The notes beneath the pieces were generated by a model. It made no database searches, was not told the origin of the DNA, and saw only the letters and a list, made by a program, of their open reading frames with translations. Positions 1-7,846 of a stretch of 43,886 bases of DNA are shown here, one piece after another. The position numbers were made by a program, and so were the translations under genes. Origin of the DNA: Pedobacter petrophilus (lineage in GTDB: Bacteria; Bacteroidota; Bacteroidia; Sphingobacteriales; Sphingobacteriaceae); NCBI RefSeq assembly GCF_009674725.1, contig NZ_WKKH01000037.1:1-43886 (forward strand), written 5' to 3'. The first letter of the stretch is position 1. Each line of letters opens with the position of its first letter.

Positions 1-65
1 ATATAAGAAAATAAACCCATAAAAACAAGTCAAATAGTTGGTAATCAGATATTTAAACACTTAAC

Positions 66-1943
66 TTAATGACATTGAGCGCATGCCAGGATCACCTCAG
101 GATCACCAAGATCATTTCCAGCCCATTCCCAAACGGATGCACCGCTTTCACAATGCGCTACAGCTTCTTCCATCCCTAACCACTGCAGTTCAGGCTGTTT
201 TCCGGCAATCACAACATTAACATAGTTCTTACTCCTCAGGCAATGGTCCATTACAGATAGCAGCGTATTGGCATCGGGCGGTAAATAGATCCTGATTACG
301 CTACTTTTTTTATTGACCACCGTATCGATAAAACCTGGCCCCTGATGACTGTAACCATTATTATCCTGCCTCCATACATGAGATGTTAAAAGGTAATTTA
401 ACGAAGCGATTGGCTTACGCCAGGGGATTTCCTGAGTGGTCTTAAGCCATTTTGCATGCTGGCTGACCATAGAATCGATAATGGTTACGAAAGCTTCATA
501 ACACGGAAACAGGCCATGTCTGCCCGTTAACAGATAACCTTCCAACCAGCCCTCGCAAAGGTGTTCGCTCAATACCTCCATCACTCTGCCATCCGGAGAT
601 AATTTCTCATCTGTATTGATGATTTTCTCCATGAAGCAGCGATCAGTTACCTGAAAAACGGCCTCTAATCTATTAGAGTTCGTTTCATCAGGACAGAACA
701 GCCTAAAGTTCTTATTAGCTGCATTCATGGTAAATATTTCACGCAAAAACTTACCTAGATTACGGGTACTTTCTGCTTCTATTGTTCCCGGATGCGCCAC
801 TTTGATACCGTAATGTTTGAAATCTGGCAGAATAAGTTCCTTTAACAATATTCCCCCGTTTGCATAAGTTAATGCGCTCATTCTTTTATCCCCAACGGGC
901 GAGAGGCTCCTAAGGTCAGCGTTTAGTGTACCGTGTTCATCAAAAAGTTTTTCCGGCTCATAGCTGCGCATCCATGCCTCAAGTGCTTGCAATTTTTCAG
1001 GATTCTCCTTAACTCCTGCCAATGGAACCTGGTGCGAACGGAACGATCCTTCGATAGGCAGATTATTCCAGGATTTGGGTCCGGTCCATCCCTTGGGGGT
1101 TCTTAAAATAATCATAGGCCACTTTCTCTGGTGTATCATACCTTCAGCCCTGGCATTATACTGGATTTTCCTGATCCTATCATAAACGATATCCAAAGTA
1201 GAAGACAGCTGATGGTGAACATTGTGTGGATGTTCCCCTTCAACGAAAAATACCTCATATCCATAGCCTTTGAATAATTCACTTAATGTTGTATCATCCA
1301 TGCGGGAAAATATTGTAGGGCTTGATATTTTGTATCCGTTTAGATGAAGTATAGGTAGTACAGCGCCATCTCTGGCAGGGTTTAAGAAAGCAACTGAATT
1401 CCAGCTTGCTGCCAGAGGTCCTGTTTCTGCCTCTCCGTCGCCGATCACGCAGGCGGCAATTAGGTTTGGATTATCAAATACAGCGCCGAAAGCATGCATC
1501 AGGGAATAGCCCAATTCACCGCCTTCATTGATTGATCCCGGTGTATGTGCACTTACGTGACTGGGAATTCCTCCGGGAGTAGAAAACTGCCTGAAAAGCT
1601 TAAGCATGCCTTTCTCATCCATTGTTACCTCAGGAAAAAGTTCGGTGTACGTACCTTCCAGGTAGGTATGGGCTACTATGGCTGGTGCTCCGTGACCAGG
1701 TCCGCACACATACAGAATATCCGCATTTGTATCTTTTATCAATCTGTTTAGATGGACATAGATAAGGTTCAATCCTGGAGAGGTACCCCAGTGGCCGAGC
1801 AATCTGGGTTTAATATCATCAGGAGTAAGGCGGGTACGCAATAAGGGATTGGCCTGTAAATAAATCTGACCGGCAGATAAGTAATTTATTGCTTGCCAAT
1901 ATTGGTGTATTTTATCGATTTCTGCTTCTGAAATTTCTTGCAT
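66..1943 (-). CDS. Phosphoketolase, C-terminally truncated
   Basis: Thiamine-diphosphate phosphoketolase, which splits xylulose 5-phosphate and/or fructose 6-phosphate with phosphate to give acetyl phosphate. Visible family motifs are the GHWGTSPGLN segment with the expected catalytic His (H51), GPGHGAPA (about 81-88), the cofactor motif GDGEAETG (168-175) and a late RQDNNGYSHQGPGF segment. The protein has 625 residues, whereas the family usually has about 790-820. The reading frame stops just after the PEVILACA stretch, which normally leads into the XFP C-terminal domain, so about 160-170 residues are missing. The 65 bases before the stop (window start) encode nothing resembling that domain in any frame, so a rearrangement fits better than a point frameshift. 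It is probably inactive or altered. An FNR-like palindrome lies 200 bases upstream, and stress-protein and sensor genes follow. The family call is secure; activity is doubtful. Confidence 0.9.
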   Translation of the reverse strand: MQEISEAEIDKIHQYWQAINYLSAGQIYLQANPLLRTRLTPDDIKPRLLGHWGTSPGLNLIYVHLNRLIKDTNADILYVCGPGHGAPAIVAHTYLEGTYTELFPEVTMDEKGMLKLFRQFSTPGGIPSHVSAHTPGSINEGGELGYSLMHAFGAVFDNPNLIAACVIGDGEAETGPLAASWNSVAFLNPARDGAVLPILHLNGYKISSPTIFSRMDDTTLSELFKGYGYEVFFVEGEHPHNVHHQLSSTLDIVYDRIRKIQYNARAEGMIHQRKWPMIILRTPKGWTGPKSWNNLPIEGSFRSHQVPLAGVKENPEKLQALEAWMRSYEPEKLFDEHGTLNADLRSLSPVGDKRMSALTYANGGILLKELILPDFKHYGIKVAHPGTIEAESTRNLGKFLREIFTMNAANKNFRLFCPDETNSNRLEAVFQVTDRCFMEKIINTDEKLSPDGRVMEVLSEHLCEGWLEGYLLTGRHGLFPCYEAFVTIIDSMVSQHAKWLKTTQEIPWRKPIASLNYLLTSHVWRQDNNGYSHQGPGFIDTVVNKKSSVIRIYLPPDANTLLSVMDHCLRSKNYVNVVIAGKQPELQWLGMEEAVAHCESGASVWEWAGNDLGDPEVILACAQCH

Positions 1944-2140
1944 GGTATTTTGTATATAAGGCTTGGAACAGATGTACTGAAATAATCTTTGTGTATAATA
2001 ATTCTATAGGTTGAACCATATGATTAAATAGGTCCGGAAATAAAAAGCATAACCTTATCTGATAAAATCACCCAACAAACCGTTGTTAAATGTATGTACA
2101 GTATGTGAATCAAATATCCTCAACTATTCTGAGCCAGGAA

Positions 2141-2154
2141 ATGATAAGGATCAT
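2141..2154. promoter_or_regulatory. FNR/CRP-like palindrome upstream of phosphoketolase
   Basis: ATGAT-AAGG-ATCAT is a perfect inverted repeat with 5-base arms and a 4-base spacer, the geometry of FNR sites (TTGAT-N4-ATCAA). It lies in the spacer between the phosphoketolase start (1943) and the stop of the upstream stress-protein gene (2211). A related TGAT-AAA-ATCA repeat lies closer to the start, at 2060-2070. The site is read directly from sequence; use by the regulator at 4543-5595 is inference. Confidence 0.5.
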
Positions 2155-2210
2155 GTGTAAAGGAGATATTAACCCTGATATATGAAATCAGATCTGACAG
2201 GTGGTACTAT

Positions 2211-3086
2211 TTACTCGTCCTGATTATAAACGAGCATTGGAACGCTCAGTTGCCCGGCAAGTTTTTTGGTCACGCTACCCTTTAATAACCTACTAAAGAA
2301 GCCATGCTCCCGATGAACCACTACCAATAGATCCATGCGTTTTTCGATCATCATTTTTTCAAAAGTGGAGACCTCATTATCTCCGTTTATTTCCCAAAAA
2401 TGTATACCGGGATAGCCCAGTTCGCGTCTGAGATCATTTATCATATCATAAATTTTTTCTTTTATTGTTCCATCTGCTTTCCGGGAAGAAATATGAACTA
2501 TAAATATTTCGGCCATAAACGATCTGGATAGCTTAACAAGCTGACTGAGGAAAACGCTGTCCCCTGGAAGGTCACTGAGGTCTGATGCAAAATAAATGCT
2601 CCGGATAGGTTCAAATTTTGATTTCAAAGGAATTATCAATACTGGCGCTTGCAGGGAGTCAATCATCTTTCTTGCCTGGTCTATTTTTAAAAAACTATCC
2701 ATGCTATTATTATCATGGGTGCCCATAGCAAGTAGATCTATCGGTGTATCTGAAATAATTTCGGCAACAACATCATGGAGGCTTCCAGACTGATTTATAA
2801 TAGTCAGTTGCGGCTTTTTCATATGAGATTGATCCCGTTCCCGCAGGTGTACCCTCAGTTTATTGAGATTTACTTCGCTCCGGTTCTGGATGACCTCCGG
2901 GGATTCGACTGGCCACAAAATCAGGCCCGAACTTGGAAGTTCTGACGGAATAGTCACTGCATTACAAAGGGTAATATTAGCCTGGATCTTTTTGGCAAAA
3001 TCATAGGCATAGGCTGCAATATGGTTTGCATTAGCGGAGAAATCCGTTAACAATAGTATATTTTTAATAGCAGGTATTTTATTCAT
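2211..3086 (-). CDS. Universal stress protein, tandem UspA domains
   Basis: Cytoplasmic universal stress protein with two UspA-like domains, about residues 5-150 and 155-291. The first begins with the usual beta-strand and N-terminal Asp region (NILLLTDFSANA). Each domain ends with a short hydrophobic strand (APVLIIP and VPMLVY). The segment LLKGSVTKKLAGQLSVPML near the C-terminus resembles the end of the nucleotide-binding loop. About 290 residues is the usual length for tandem Usp proteins in Bacteroidota. It faces the FixL-like kinase gene across a 263-base divergent promoter region that holds an FNR-like palindrome. The family and neighbours suggest a stress or low-oxygen role. A related paralogue lies at 5673-6545. 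The exact function is unknown. Confidence 0.88.
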   Translation of the reverse strand: MNKIPAIKNILLLTDFSANANHIAAYAYDFAKKIQANITLCNAVTIPSELPSSGLILWPVESPEVIQNRSEVNLNKLRVHLRERDQSHMKKPQLTIINQSGSLHDVVAEIISDTPIDLLAMGTHDNNSMDSFLKIDQARKMIDSLQAPVLIIPLKSKFEPIRSIYFASDLSDLPGDSVFLSQLVKLSRSFMAEIFIVHISSRKADGTIKEKIYDMINDLRRELGYPGIHFWEINGDNEVSTFEKMMIEKRMDLLVVVHREHGFFSRLLKGSVTKKLAGQLSVPMLVYNQDE

Positions 3087-3197
3087 TCCGTACTTGTTTT
3101 ATTTTTTGTAAGCACTGACTGTACCGCATACAGTACCACATTTAGCAAAAGTACCTCAACCTATCGTAGTTAGAAATGATATTCCCCACCTTGATTG

Positions 3198-3211
3198 GTG
3201 ATGTTTATCAC
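3198..3211. promoter_or_regulatory. FNR/CRP-like palindrome between usp and kinase genes
   Basis: GTGAT-GTTT-ATCAC is a perfect 5-base-arm inverted repeat with a 4-base spacer, in the divergent region 3087-3349. Its centre is about 118 bases upstream of the stress-protein start and 145 bases upstream of the kinase start, so it could act on either. It shares the TGAT-N4-ATCA core with the sites at 2141-2154 and 6595-6606. Confidence 0.55.
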
Positions 3212-3288
3212 GAGCGGTTGACCATTTTCCATTTTTGAATGACTATCTTACAAGAGTTGATATTCTTTGTTAGAATAAAAACAAAACA

Positions 3289-3303
3289 ATCACCCTTGGT
3301 GAT
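3289..3303. promoter_or_regulatory. Second inverted repeat upstream of the kinase gene
   Basis: ATCACC-CTT-GGTGAT is a perfect inverted repeat with 6-base arms and a 3-base spacer, ending 46 bases before the kinase ATG. The half-site words (ATCAC, GTGAT) are those of the FNR-like site at 3198-3211, but inverted and with different spacing. It may be a second or autoregulatory site, or a weak hairpin in the leader. Confidence 0.35.
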
Positions 3304-3349
3304 CGTTCTACTAATGCTGCTAAAATATTTAGCTGTTAATCAATAAATT

Positions 3350-4568
3350 ATGGAAAATGCCGTATTGTTAAAAGCAATTATTGACAATGCAATTGACGGA
3401 TTGATCACTATTGATGACCGGGGCATTGTAGAATCCATAAACCCCTCTGCATGCAAGCTTTTTGATTATGCTCCAGAAGAAGTAATCGGACAAAATATAT
3501 CAATACTGATGCCCCAGCCAGATAGATCTTACCATGACCGTTATCTTTTCAACTATAAACAAACGGGCAATGCAAATATCATCGGCATTGGCAGAGAGCT
3601 GATTGGCATGAAGAAAAATGGAAGTTATTTTCCATTTCGTCTTGGCGTTAGCGAGGACTAAGTACTCAGGCAGGATAGTTTATGCTGGCTTCATTCACGA
3701 TCTGACCAGAGAAAAAGAGGCAGAAGGAAAGTTACAGGATTATGCGGCACAACTTGAGGTTCAGGTAGAGGAGCGAACACATTCGTTGAGAATGAGCGTA
3801 GATGCATTGAAGCGCACACAGGTAGAACTGAACCAGTCACTTGATAAGGAGAAAGAGCTTGGCCAGCTAAAAAGCAGGTTTGTGTCCATTGCTTCGCATG
3901 AATTTCGGACTCCATTAAGCCTGGTTCAACTATCCGCATCCTTGATCGACCGGTATGCAGAATCACTGGATCAAAAGAACATCGGAAAACATGTGGGTAA
4001 AATTAAAGATGCGGTACTTAATATCACAGCGATTCTTAATGACTTTTTATCCCTGGAAAAATTAGATAGCGGAATGATCAAGCCATCACTAAGTCACTTT
4101 AATTTATCGGAGATGGCAGAAGAAATTACCAGGGAAATGCAGATAGTTTTACGGGGAAAGCAAAAAATTATCTTTAAACACAGGGGTACGGGGCAAAAAA
4201 TCACCCTCGATCAAAACCTTCTGAAAAACTGTATCATCATTTTAATAGACAACGCCATTAAATATTCGGGGGACGATAGTCAGATTCAGTTTTATACTAA
4301 AATAAATGACCATAATTGTACTATCAGGATTTGCGACGATGGGATTGGCATCCCTGAAAGTGATCATAAGCATCTTTTCGAAGCCTTTTTCCGGGCACAC
4401 AATACCGGAAACATATCAGGTAATGGACTGGGATTAAGCATACTATCAAGATATACAGGATTGATGGATGGACAGGTCAGTTTTAAAAGCAGAGTTAACA
4501 GGGGAACGTTATTTACACTGACCTTCGCACAAAAGAAAAATCATGAGCAAAAAAGTATTGATAATTGA
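3350..4568 (+). pseudogene. FixL-like heme-PAS histidine kinase, split by a one-base frameshift
   Basis: Two overlapping reading frames (3350-3661 and 3618-4568) make one sensor kinase of about 405 residues. The first encodes a PAS domain closely resembling the FixL heme domain. It has ILMPQPDRSYHDRY with His62 at the heme-ligand position and IIGIGRE with Arg82 at the FixL distal Arg position. The second frame resumes the PAS end (GFIHDLTREKEAEG), then a coiled coil, the HisKA box (IASHEFRTPL), the N box (IDNAIKYSGD), the G1 box (DDGIGIPE) and the G2 box (GNGLGLS). Removing one G from the GG at 3655-3656 restores a continuous SETKYSGRIV reading. It has no membrane segment, so it is cytoplasmic. 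It overlaps the response-regulator gene by 26 bases, which makes that its likely partner. The frameshift may be a real mutation, a sequencing error or a recoding site. Confidence 0.82.
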
Positions 4569-5595
4569 AGACCATGATGAGATCCGGGCAAATCTGGTTG
4601 AAATTCTAGAAATGGCCCGCTATACTGTGTACCAGGCGGAAAATGGTAAGTTGGGCGTTGATCAGGCCATCAGTCATATTCCGGATATAATTCTTTGTGA
4701 TATCATGATGCCAGAACTCGATGGATATGGCGTACTTTATATGCTCAACAGATATGAGCAGACGACAGGCATTCCATTTATTTTTCTAACTGCAAAGGCT
4801 GAGCATGCAGATCTTCGCAAAGGTATGGAATTGGGCGCAGATGATTATTTGGTAAAACCTTTCGATGATATGGAATTGCTAAATGCAATTGATATCCGTT
4901 TAAAAAAGAAAGCCGCCAATGATCTGTCCCACAAGAATAAAACTGAGGAGTTCAAAGTTCTGGTTGAGAAAACGGATGGTCTTGCTGAATTCAAGAAGAT
5001 TATCGGAGAAAAAAAAACCAGGGATTTTAAAAAGAACCAGGTGATCTATTATGCAGATGATCATGGCAAGGGACTCTATCTGGTAACGCATGGTAGGGTT
5101 AAAACAATAAAATTGGCAAAAGATGGCAGAGAGCTGATGACCGGGATTTATGCCCAGGGGGATTATTTGGGGATTAATGCCATATTAAATGATAGCGCTT
5201 ATGCAGATACCGCTACAGCCCTCGAGGATAGTAGTGTTTGCTTGATTCCCTCAGAACAAATGGAAACTATTTTTAATTTATACCCTGAGGTAGCAAGAAA
5301 ATTTATCCATTTGCTTTCCAGAGACAATAGAGCAAAGGAAGAACAGCTGTTGGAATTAGCTTACCATTCAGTGAGAAAAAAAATGGCCGGTACGCTGCTC
5401 CGACTTTATAAACAGAAAAACTCAAATGACGATTTAATCAACATAACCCGGGAAGACCTTGCCGCTATGGCCTGCATGGCTACGGAAACAGTGAGCCGTA
5501 CCTTGTCTGATTTCAAGGATGAGCTGCTCATTGATAGAAACGGCACAAAGATTAAGGTTCTTAATCACGAGGGGCTTTCTAAAATGAAAAATTAA
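4543..5595 (+). CDS. Response regulator fused to FNR/CRP-type DNA-binding module
   Basis: Hybrid transcription factor of 350 residues. Residues 1-120 form a receiver domain with acidic pocket E9/D10, phospho-acceptor Asp53 (ILCDIMMPELDG) and Lys105 (LVKPF). Residues about 150-260 form a cyclic-nucleotide-binding-like beta barrel, and about 270-350 a Crp-type winged helix. The recognition helix reads ATETVSRTL, with E315, S318 and R319 in the E-x-x-S-R arrangement of FNR, which predicts a TTGAT/GTGAT half site. The N-terminus lacks an FNR-style iron-sulfur cysteine cluster, so sensing presumably comes by phosphotransfer from the heme-PAS kinase encoded just upstream (26-base overlap). Likely targets are the adjacent stress-protein and phosphoketolase genes. 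The domain call is firm; the regulon is inferred. Confidence 0.92.
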   Translation: MSKKVLIIEDHDEIRANLVEILEMARYTVYQAENGKLGVDQAISHIPDIILCDIMMPELDGYGVLYMLNRYEQTTGIPFIFLTAKAEHADLRKGMELGADDYLVKPFDDMELLNAIDIRLKKKAANDLSHKNKTEEFKVLVEKTDGLAEFKKIIGEKKTRDFKKNQVIYYADDHGKGLYLVTHGRVKTIKLAKDGRELMTGIYAQGDYLGINAILNDSAYADTATALEDSSVCLIPSEQMETIFNLYPEVARKFIHLLSRDNRAKEEQLLELAYHSVRKKMAGTLLRLYKQKNSNDDLINITREDLAAMACMATETVSRTLSDFKDELLIDRNGTKIKVLNHEGLSKMKN

Positions 5596-5617
5596 AGTCT
5601 TTTAAAGCTAGCATCAT

Positions 5618-5638
5618 AAATACTCTAGCAAAGTATTT
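5618..5638. terminator. Hairpin between convergent genes
   Basis: AAATACT / AGTATTT inverted repeat with a 7-base loop (CTAGCAA), between the stop of the response regulator (5595) and the stop of the convergent stress-protein gene (5673). The placement suits a bidirectional terminator. The stem is short and AT-rich, so strength is uncertain. Confidence 0.45.
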
Positions 5639-5672
5639 TACGGTGTTACTGCTGGCTAATTGTAACCTACCA

Positions 5673-6545
5673 CTAAAAAAGCATTCCTTTATAACCTTCC
5701 GGGATGACCATTAAGGGAATATTGGTATGTCTTGCCATTTTTTGAGAGTGGCTGTTATGTAAAACATCCGACGTCAAACTATGTTTTCTATGGATAACAG
5801 CCAGGATATTTGAACCGCCATGACTGCTCAACCAGTTTAACCCCTTTTCTATTTTAGATTGGTATACATTTTCGTAATAGATTTTGTTATAAGTAACCTT
5901 GGATTTAAGTTCCTTCATAAAAGTTTCTATTCGATGTGGCAACAAATTGTCTTCACGATTGGTAATCACATGGACAATCAGCAATTCTGCATCTAGTTTA
6001 CCAGCAAGCAGAGCCAAAAGTTGGATAGTTTCCATATCGCTGATATTCAAATCTGTAGCAAAGGCTATCTTTTTAACTGGCTTAAATTCCGAACCCTTTG
6101 GAATAAGCATTAGCGGGTATTCGGAAAAATCGATGCTGTCTCTACTACAGCTACCTTCAATTAAGCGTTTCATGTCGCCATTACCGGAAAGGCCAAGGAT
6201 AACCATTCCGATATCCTTCATCTGAACAATCTCCCTTAGGAGATCATTTATAGGCCCAAGTGAGGAGCTAAAATTAATTTTAGGGATATGCCCCTCACCG
6301 TTGCATGAAACAACAAATTCATTATGTAGCTTTTCGGAAAACTTCTCTAACAACGCATCATTGCGATTGATCATTGTCTGGTGGTTTTCTATTGGCCAGA
6401 TTATCTGTAAGGGAGAGTCAGCATTTAAAGAAGCTGCATGAATTAGTTGGACGTTGGAGCCTAGCTGCTTGGCAAATTTGCATGCATAATCTGCTGCCTG
6501 GTTTGCATTTTCAGAGAAGTCGGTTGCTACAAGGATTGTTTTCAT
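5673..6545 (-). CDS. Universal stress protein, tandem UspA domains (second copy)
   Basis: Cytoplasmic stress protein of 290 residues with two UspA domains. Domain 1 starts with TILVATDFSENANQAADYAC; domain 2 starts near residue 150 (KKIAFATDLNISD) and ends with IPLMVIPEG. The Asp after the first beta strand is kept in both domains. It is a diverged paralogue of the protein at 2211-3086, with the same domain order and length. Transcription converges with the response-regulator gene. An FNR-like TGAT-GACC-ATCA site is centred about 55 bases upstream of the start codon. It is probably induced with the rest of the block under low oxygen (inference). Confidence 0.88.
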   Translation of the reverse strand: MKTILVATDFSENANQAADYACKFAKQLGSNVQLIHAASLNADSPLQIIWPIENHQTMINRNDALLEKFSEKLHNEFVVSCNGEGHIPKINFSSSLGPINDLLREIVQMKDIGMVILGLSGNGDMKRLIEGSCSRDSIDFSEYPLMLIPKGSEFKPVKKIAFATDLNISDMETIQLLALLAGKLDAELLIVHVITNREDNLLPHRIETFMKELKSKVTYNKIYYENVYQSKIEKGLNWLSSHGGSNILAVIHRKHSLTSDVLHNSHSQKMARHTNIPLMVIPEGYKGMLF

Positions 6546-6594
6546 CTTTCCATTTATTTAGGGCAAAGTTTGTCAAACCCCTAAAGAGATACCA

Positions 6595-6606
6595 TGATGA
6601 CCATCA
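6595..6606. promoter_or_regulatory. FNR-like palindrome upstream of second usp gene
   Basis: TGAT-GACC-ATCA is an inverted repeat with 4-base arms and a 4-base spacer, about 55 bases upstream of the start codon at 6545. In context it reads ATGAT-GACC-ATCAC, a blend of the half sites at 2141-2154 and 3198-3211. It is the best placed of the three for direct promoter control. Confidence 0.5.
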
Positions 6607-6792
6607 CGAAAAAACATGATGTAAGATTTTAAACGTCCATTCAATTTATTATTAATAAATTCAGAACAAACGCCGAAAATGGCACTCAGAAGAACTACAC
6701 CTGGATGCACCATTGATATTAAAAACACAAAGGCCTTAAAGTTGTCTTATAGAACATGCAGCATAATCGACTATCACTTACAGCAATACCTA

Positions 6793-7125
6793 TTAACCGG
6801 AATTCAAGTAAAGATACAAACATACTCCCCCGAACAACTTGATTTCAGAAACGTGGAACGTCAGCACACCCTTTGCCTCTCCGTCCCGTCCGATATATGC
6901 ATTAACCCCAACCCTGCCATATATCTGCACTAAACCACCTTTTTTAAGGTATTCGGCAATCCCCTCATTGCGCCAGTACGAACACTCAAAGAATTTGGTA
7001 ACCTCCCTGCGCTCCTCCCCGCTTCTAAAACTATCATTTACCGCAAGCGAAAAAACCACAACCTTTTTGTCCCCTTGGACAATCCTTGTAACCGCATCTG
7101 CGGTCAATCTTCCTACAATTTCCAT
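6793..7125 (-). CDS. Single-stranded DNA-binding protein of mobile-element type
   Basis: OB-fold SSB of 110 residues. It starts MEIVGRLTADAVTR and carries core strands typical of bacterial SSB (VVVFSLAVND, KFFECSYW, GGLVQIYGRVGV, VLTFHVSEIKLFG). After the OB fold there is only a short hydrophobic tail, with no acidic D-D-x-P-F tip. That is common for the short SSBs on Bacteroidota conjugative elements and unlike the housekeeping protein. It sits at the end of the higher-GC block and next to a nested palindrome, which suggests a remnant of an integrative or conjugative element. No relaxase, integrase or tra gene is visible in the window. Confidence 0.82.
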   Translation of the reverse strand: MEIVGRLTADAVTRIVQGDKKVVVFSLAVNDSFRSGEERREVTKFFECSYWRNEGIAEYLKKGGLVQIYGRVGVNAYIGRDGEAKGVLTFHVSEIKLFGGVCLYLYLNSG

Positions 7126-7846
7126 AACTGCATTTTTTAAGTAAAAACTTGAACCATTTGCTCCCCTTTCCGCCAGTCCAAAAGAATTTTTTCAAAAGAA
7201 AAACCGGAAAAAAAGAAAGCAATGAAGACCGTGACCCTTTAAGCTGGTCGGAGAACTAGAATTTACGGGACGGAACCGCGAAGCGGTAAATTCGCTGTTC
7301 GTAGCCTGCGGGGGTCACGATATTCGCAGCCTTTCTTTCCGTTTCGATTGAAAAAAATAAATCACCCCCTTCTCTGAAAAAGGCGCTCTGCAATACCCAT
7401 CACGGCAACTATGGTCGCTGCCTTCGCTTATCGAAAAAAGTTACGTATCTTAATAGCTTATTCGAAAAAATATAGTTTCGTGAAGTAATAGGCGAGCATT
7501 TTGGGTAAGGCTTATTGATTTGGACTTTTCTTGTTTATTAGAAAACCAATATCTTAAATGCTTGAGGCAAATTTTGGTTAATTGTTTGATGTTTTATTGA
7601 TACGTAAAAAATTTATGATAAAAATCTGATGGATGTTATTGGGTAAAAAACAGACGATACTGTTCCCATATATGATGCCGAATTTGAAGAAGAGATAGCA
7701 AAAACATTCTTTACTCCTCTTAGAAGCTAGCTTTGTGCTGCTTTGAAAATCAAAGGTAGAAAAATAAATGTTTTTATTGGATGTTAACCCAGAACCTCAG
7801 GTTCTTAAAGGCAGTTGAAATTCAATTTCTCCAATGGCTTTGATTT
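7126..7846. other. Intergenic stretch: composition change and possible gene debris
   Basis: About 720 bases without a convincing gene. The left part (to about 7400) is GC-rich and holds the nested inverted repeat at 7230-7319. The right part is AT-rich like the rest of the window, so a junction between acquired and resident DNA probably lies near 7340-7560. One plus-strand frame around 7660-7731 ends DAEFEEEIAKTFFTPLRS and looks protein-like, but a stop lies just upstream, so it could be a gene remnant. A perfect AGAACCT-C-AGGTTCT palindrome lies at 7791-7805, 42 bases beyond the stop of the next gene. Confidence 0.5.
7230..7319. repeat. Nested three-level inverted repeat
   Basis: Three nested inverted repeats share one axis: outer CGTGACCC (7230-7237) with GGGTCACG (7312-7319), middle GAATTTAC (7259-7266) with GTAAATTC (7286-7293), and inner CCGC-GAA-GCGG (7276-7286). 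All arms are perfect. The element lies just upstream of the mobile-type SSB gene. It could be a structured RNA, a single-strand transfer or replication origin, or an attachment or recombination site. Which one cannot be told from sequence. Confidence 0.6.

Noticed and set aside
2160..2205. TGAT-N7-ATCA at the end of the usp gene spacer as another FNR site
   Set aside because: The 7-base spacer does not match the 4-base spacing shared by the other three sites.
6679..6933. Plus-strand 84-codon frame
   Set aside because: It overlaps the SSB gene on the other strand and its sequence has no protein-family character.
7034..7222. Minus-strand 62-codon frame rich in Lys, Phe and Cys
   Set aside because: It overlaps the SSB start in another frame; its composition looks like translated promoter and low-complexity DNA.
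7660..7731. Protein-like stretch ending AKTFFTPLRS
   Set aside because: An in-frame stop lies just upstream and no family was recognised; noted only as possible debris.
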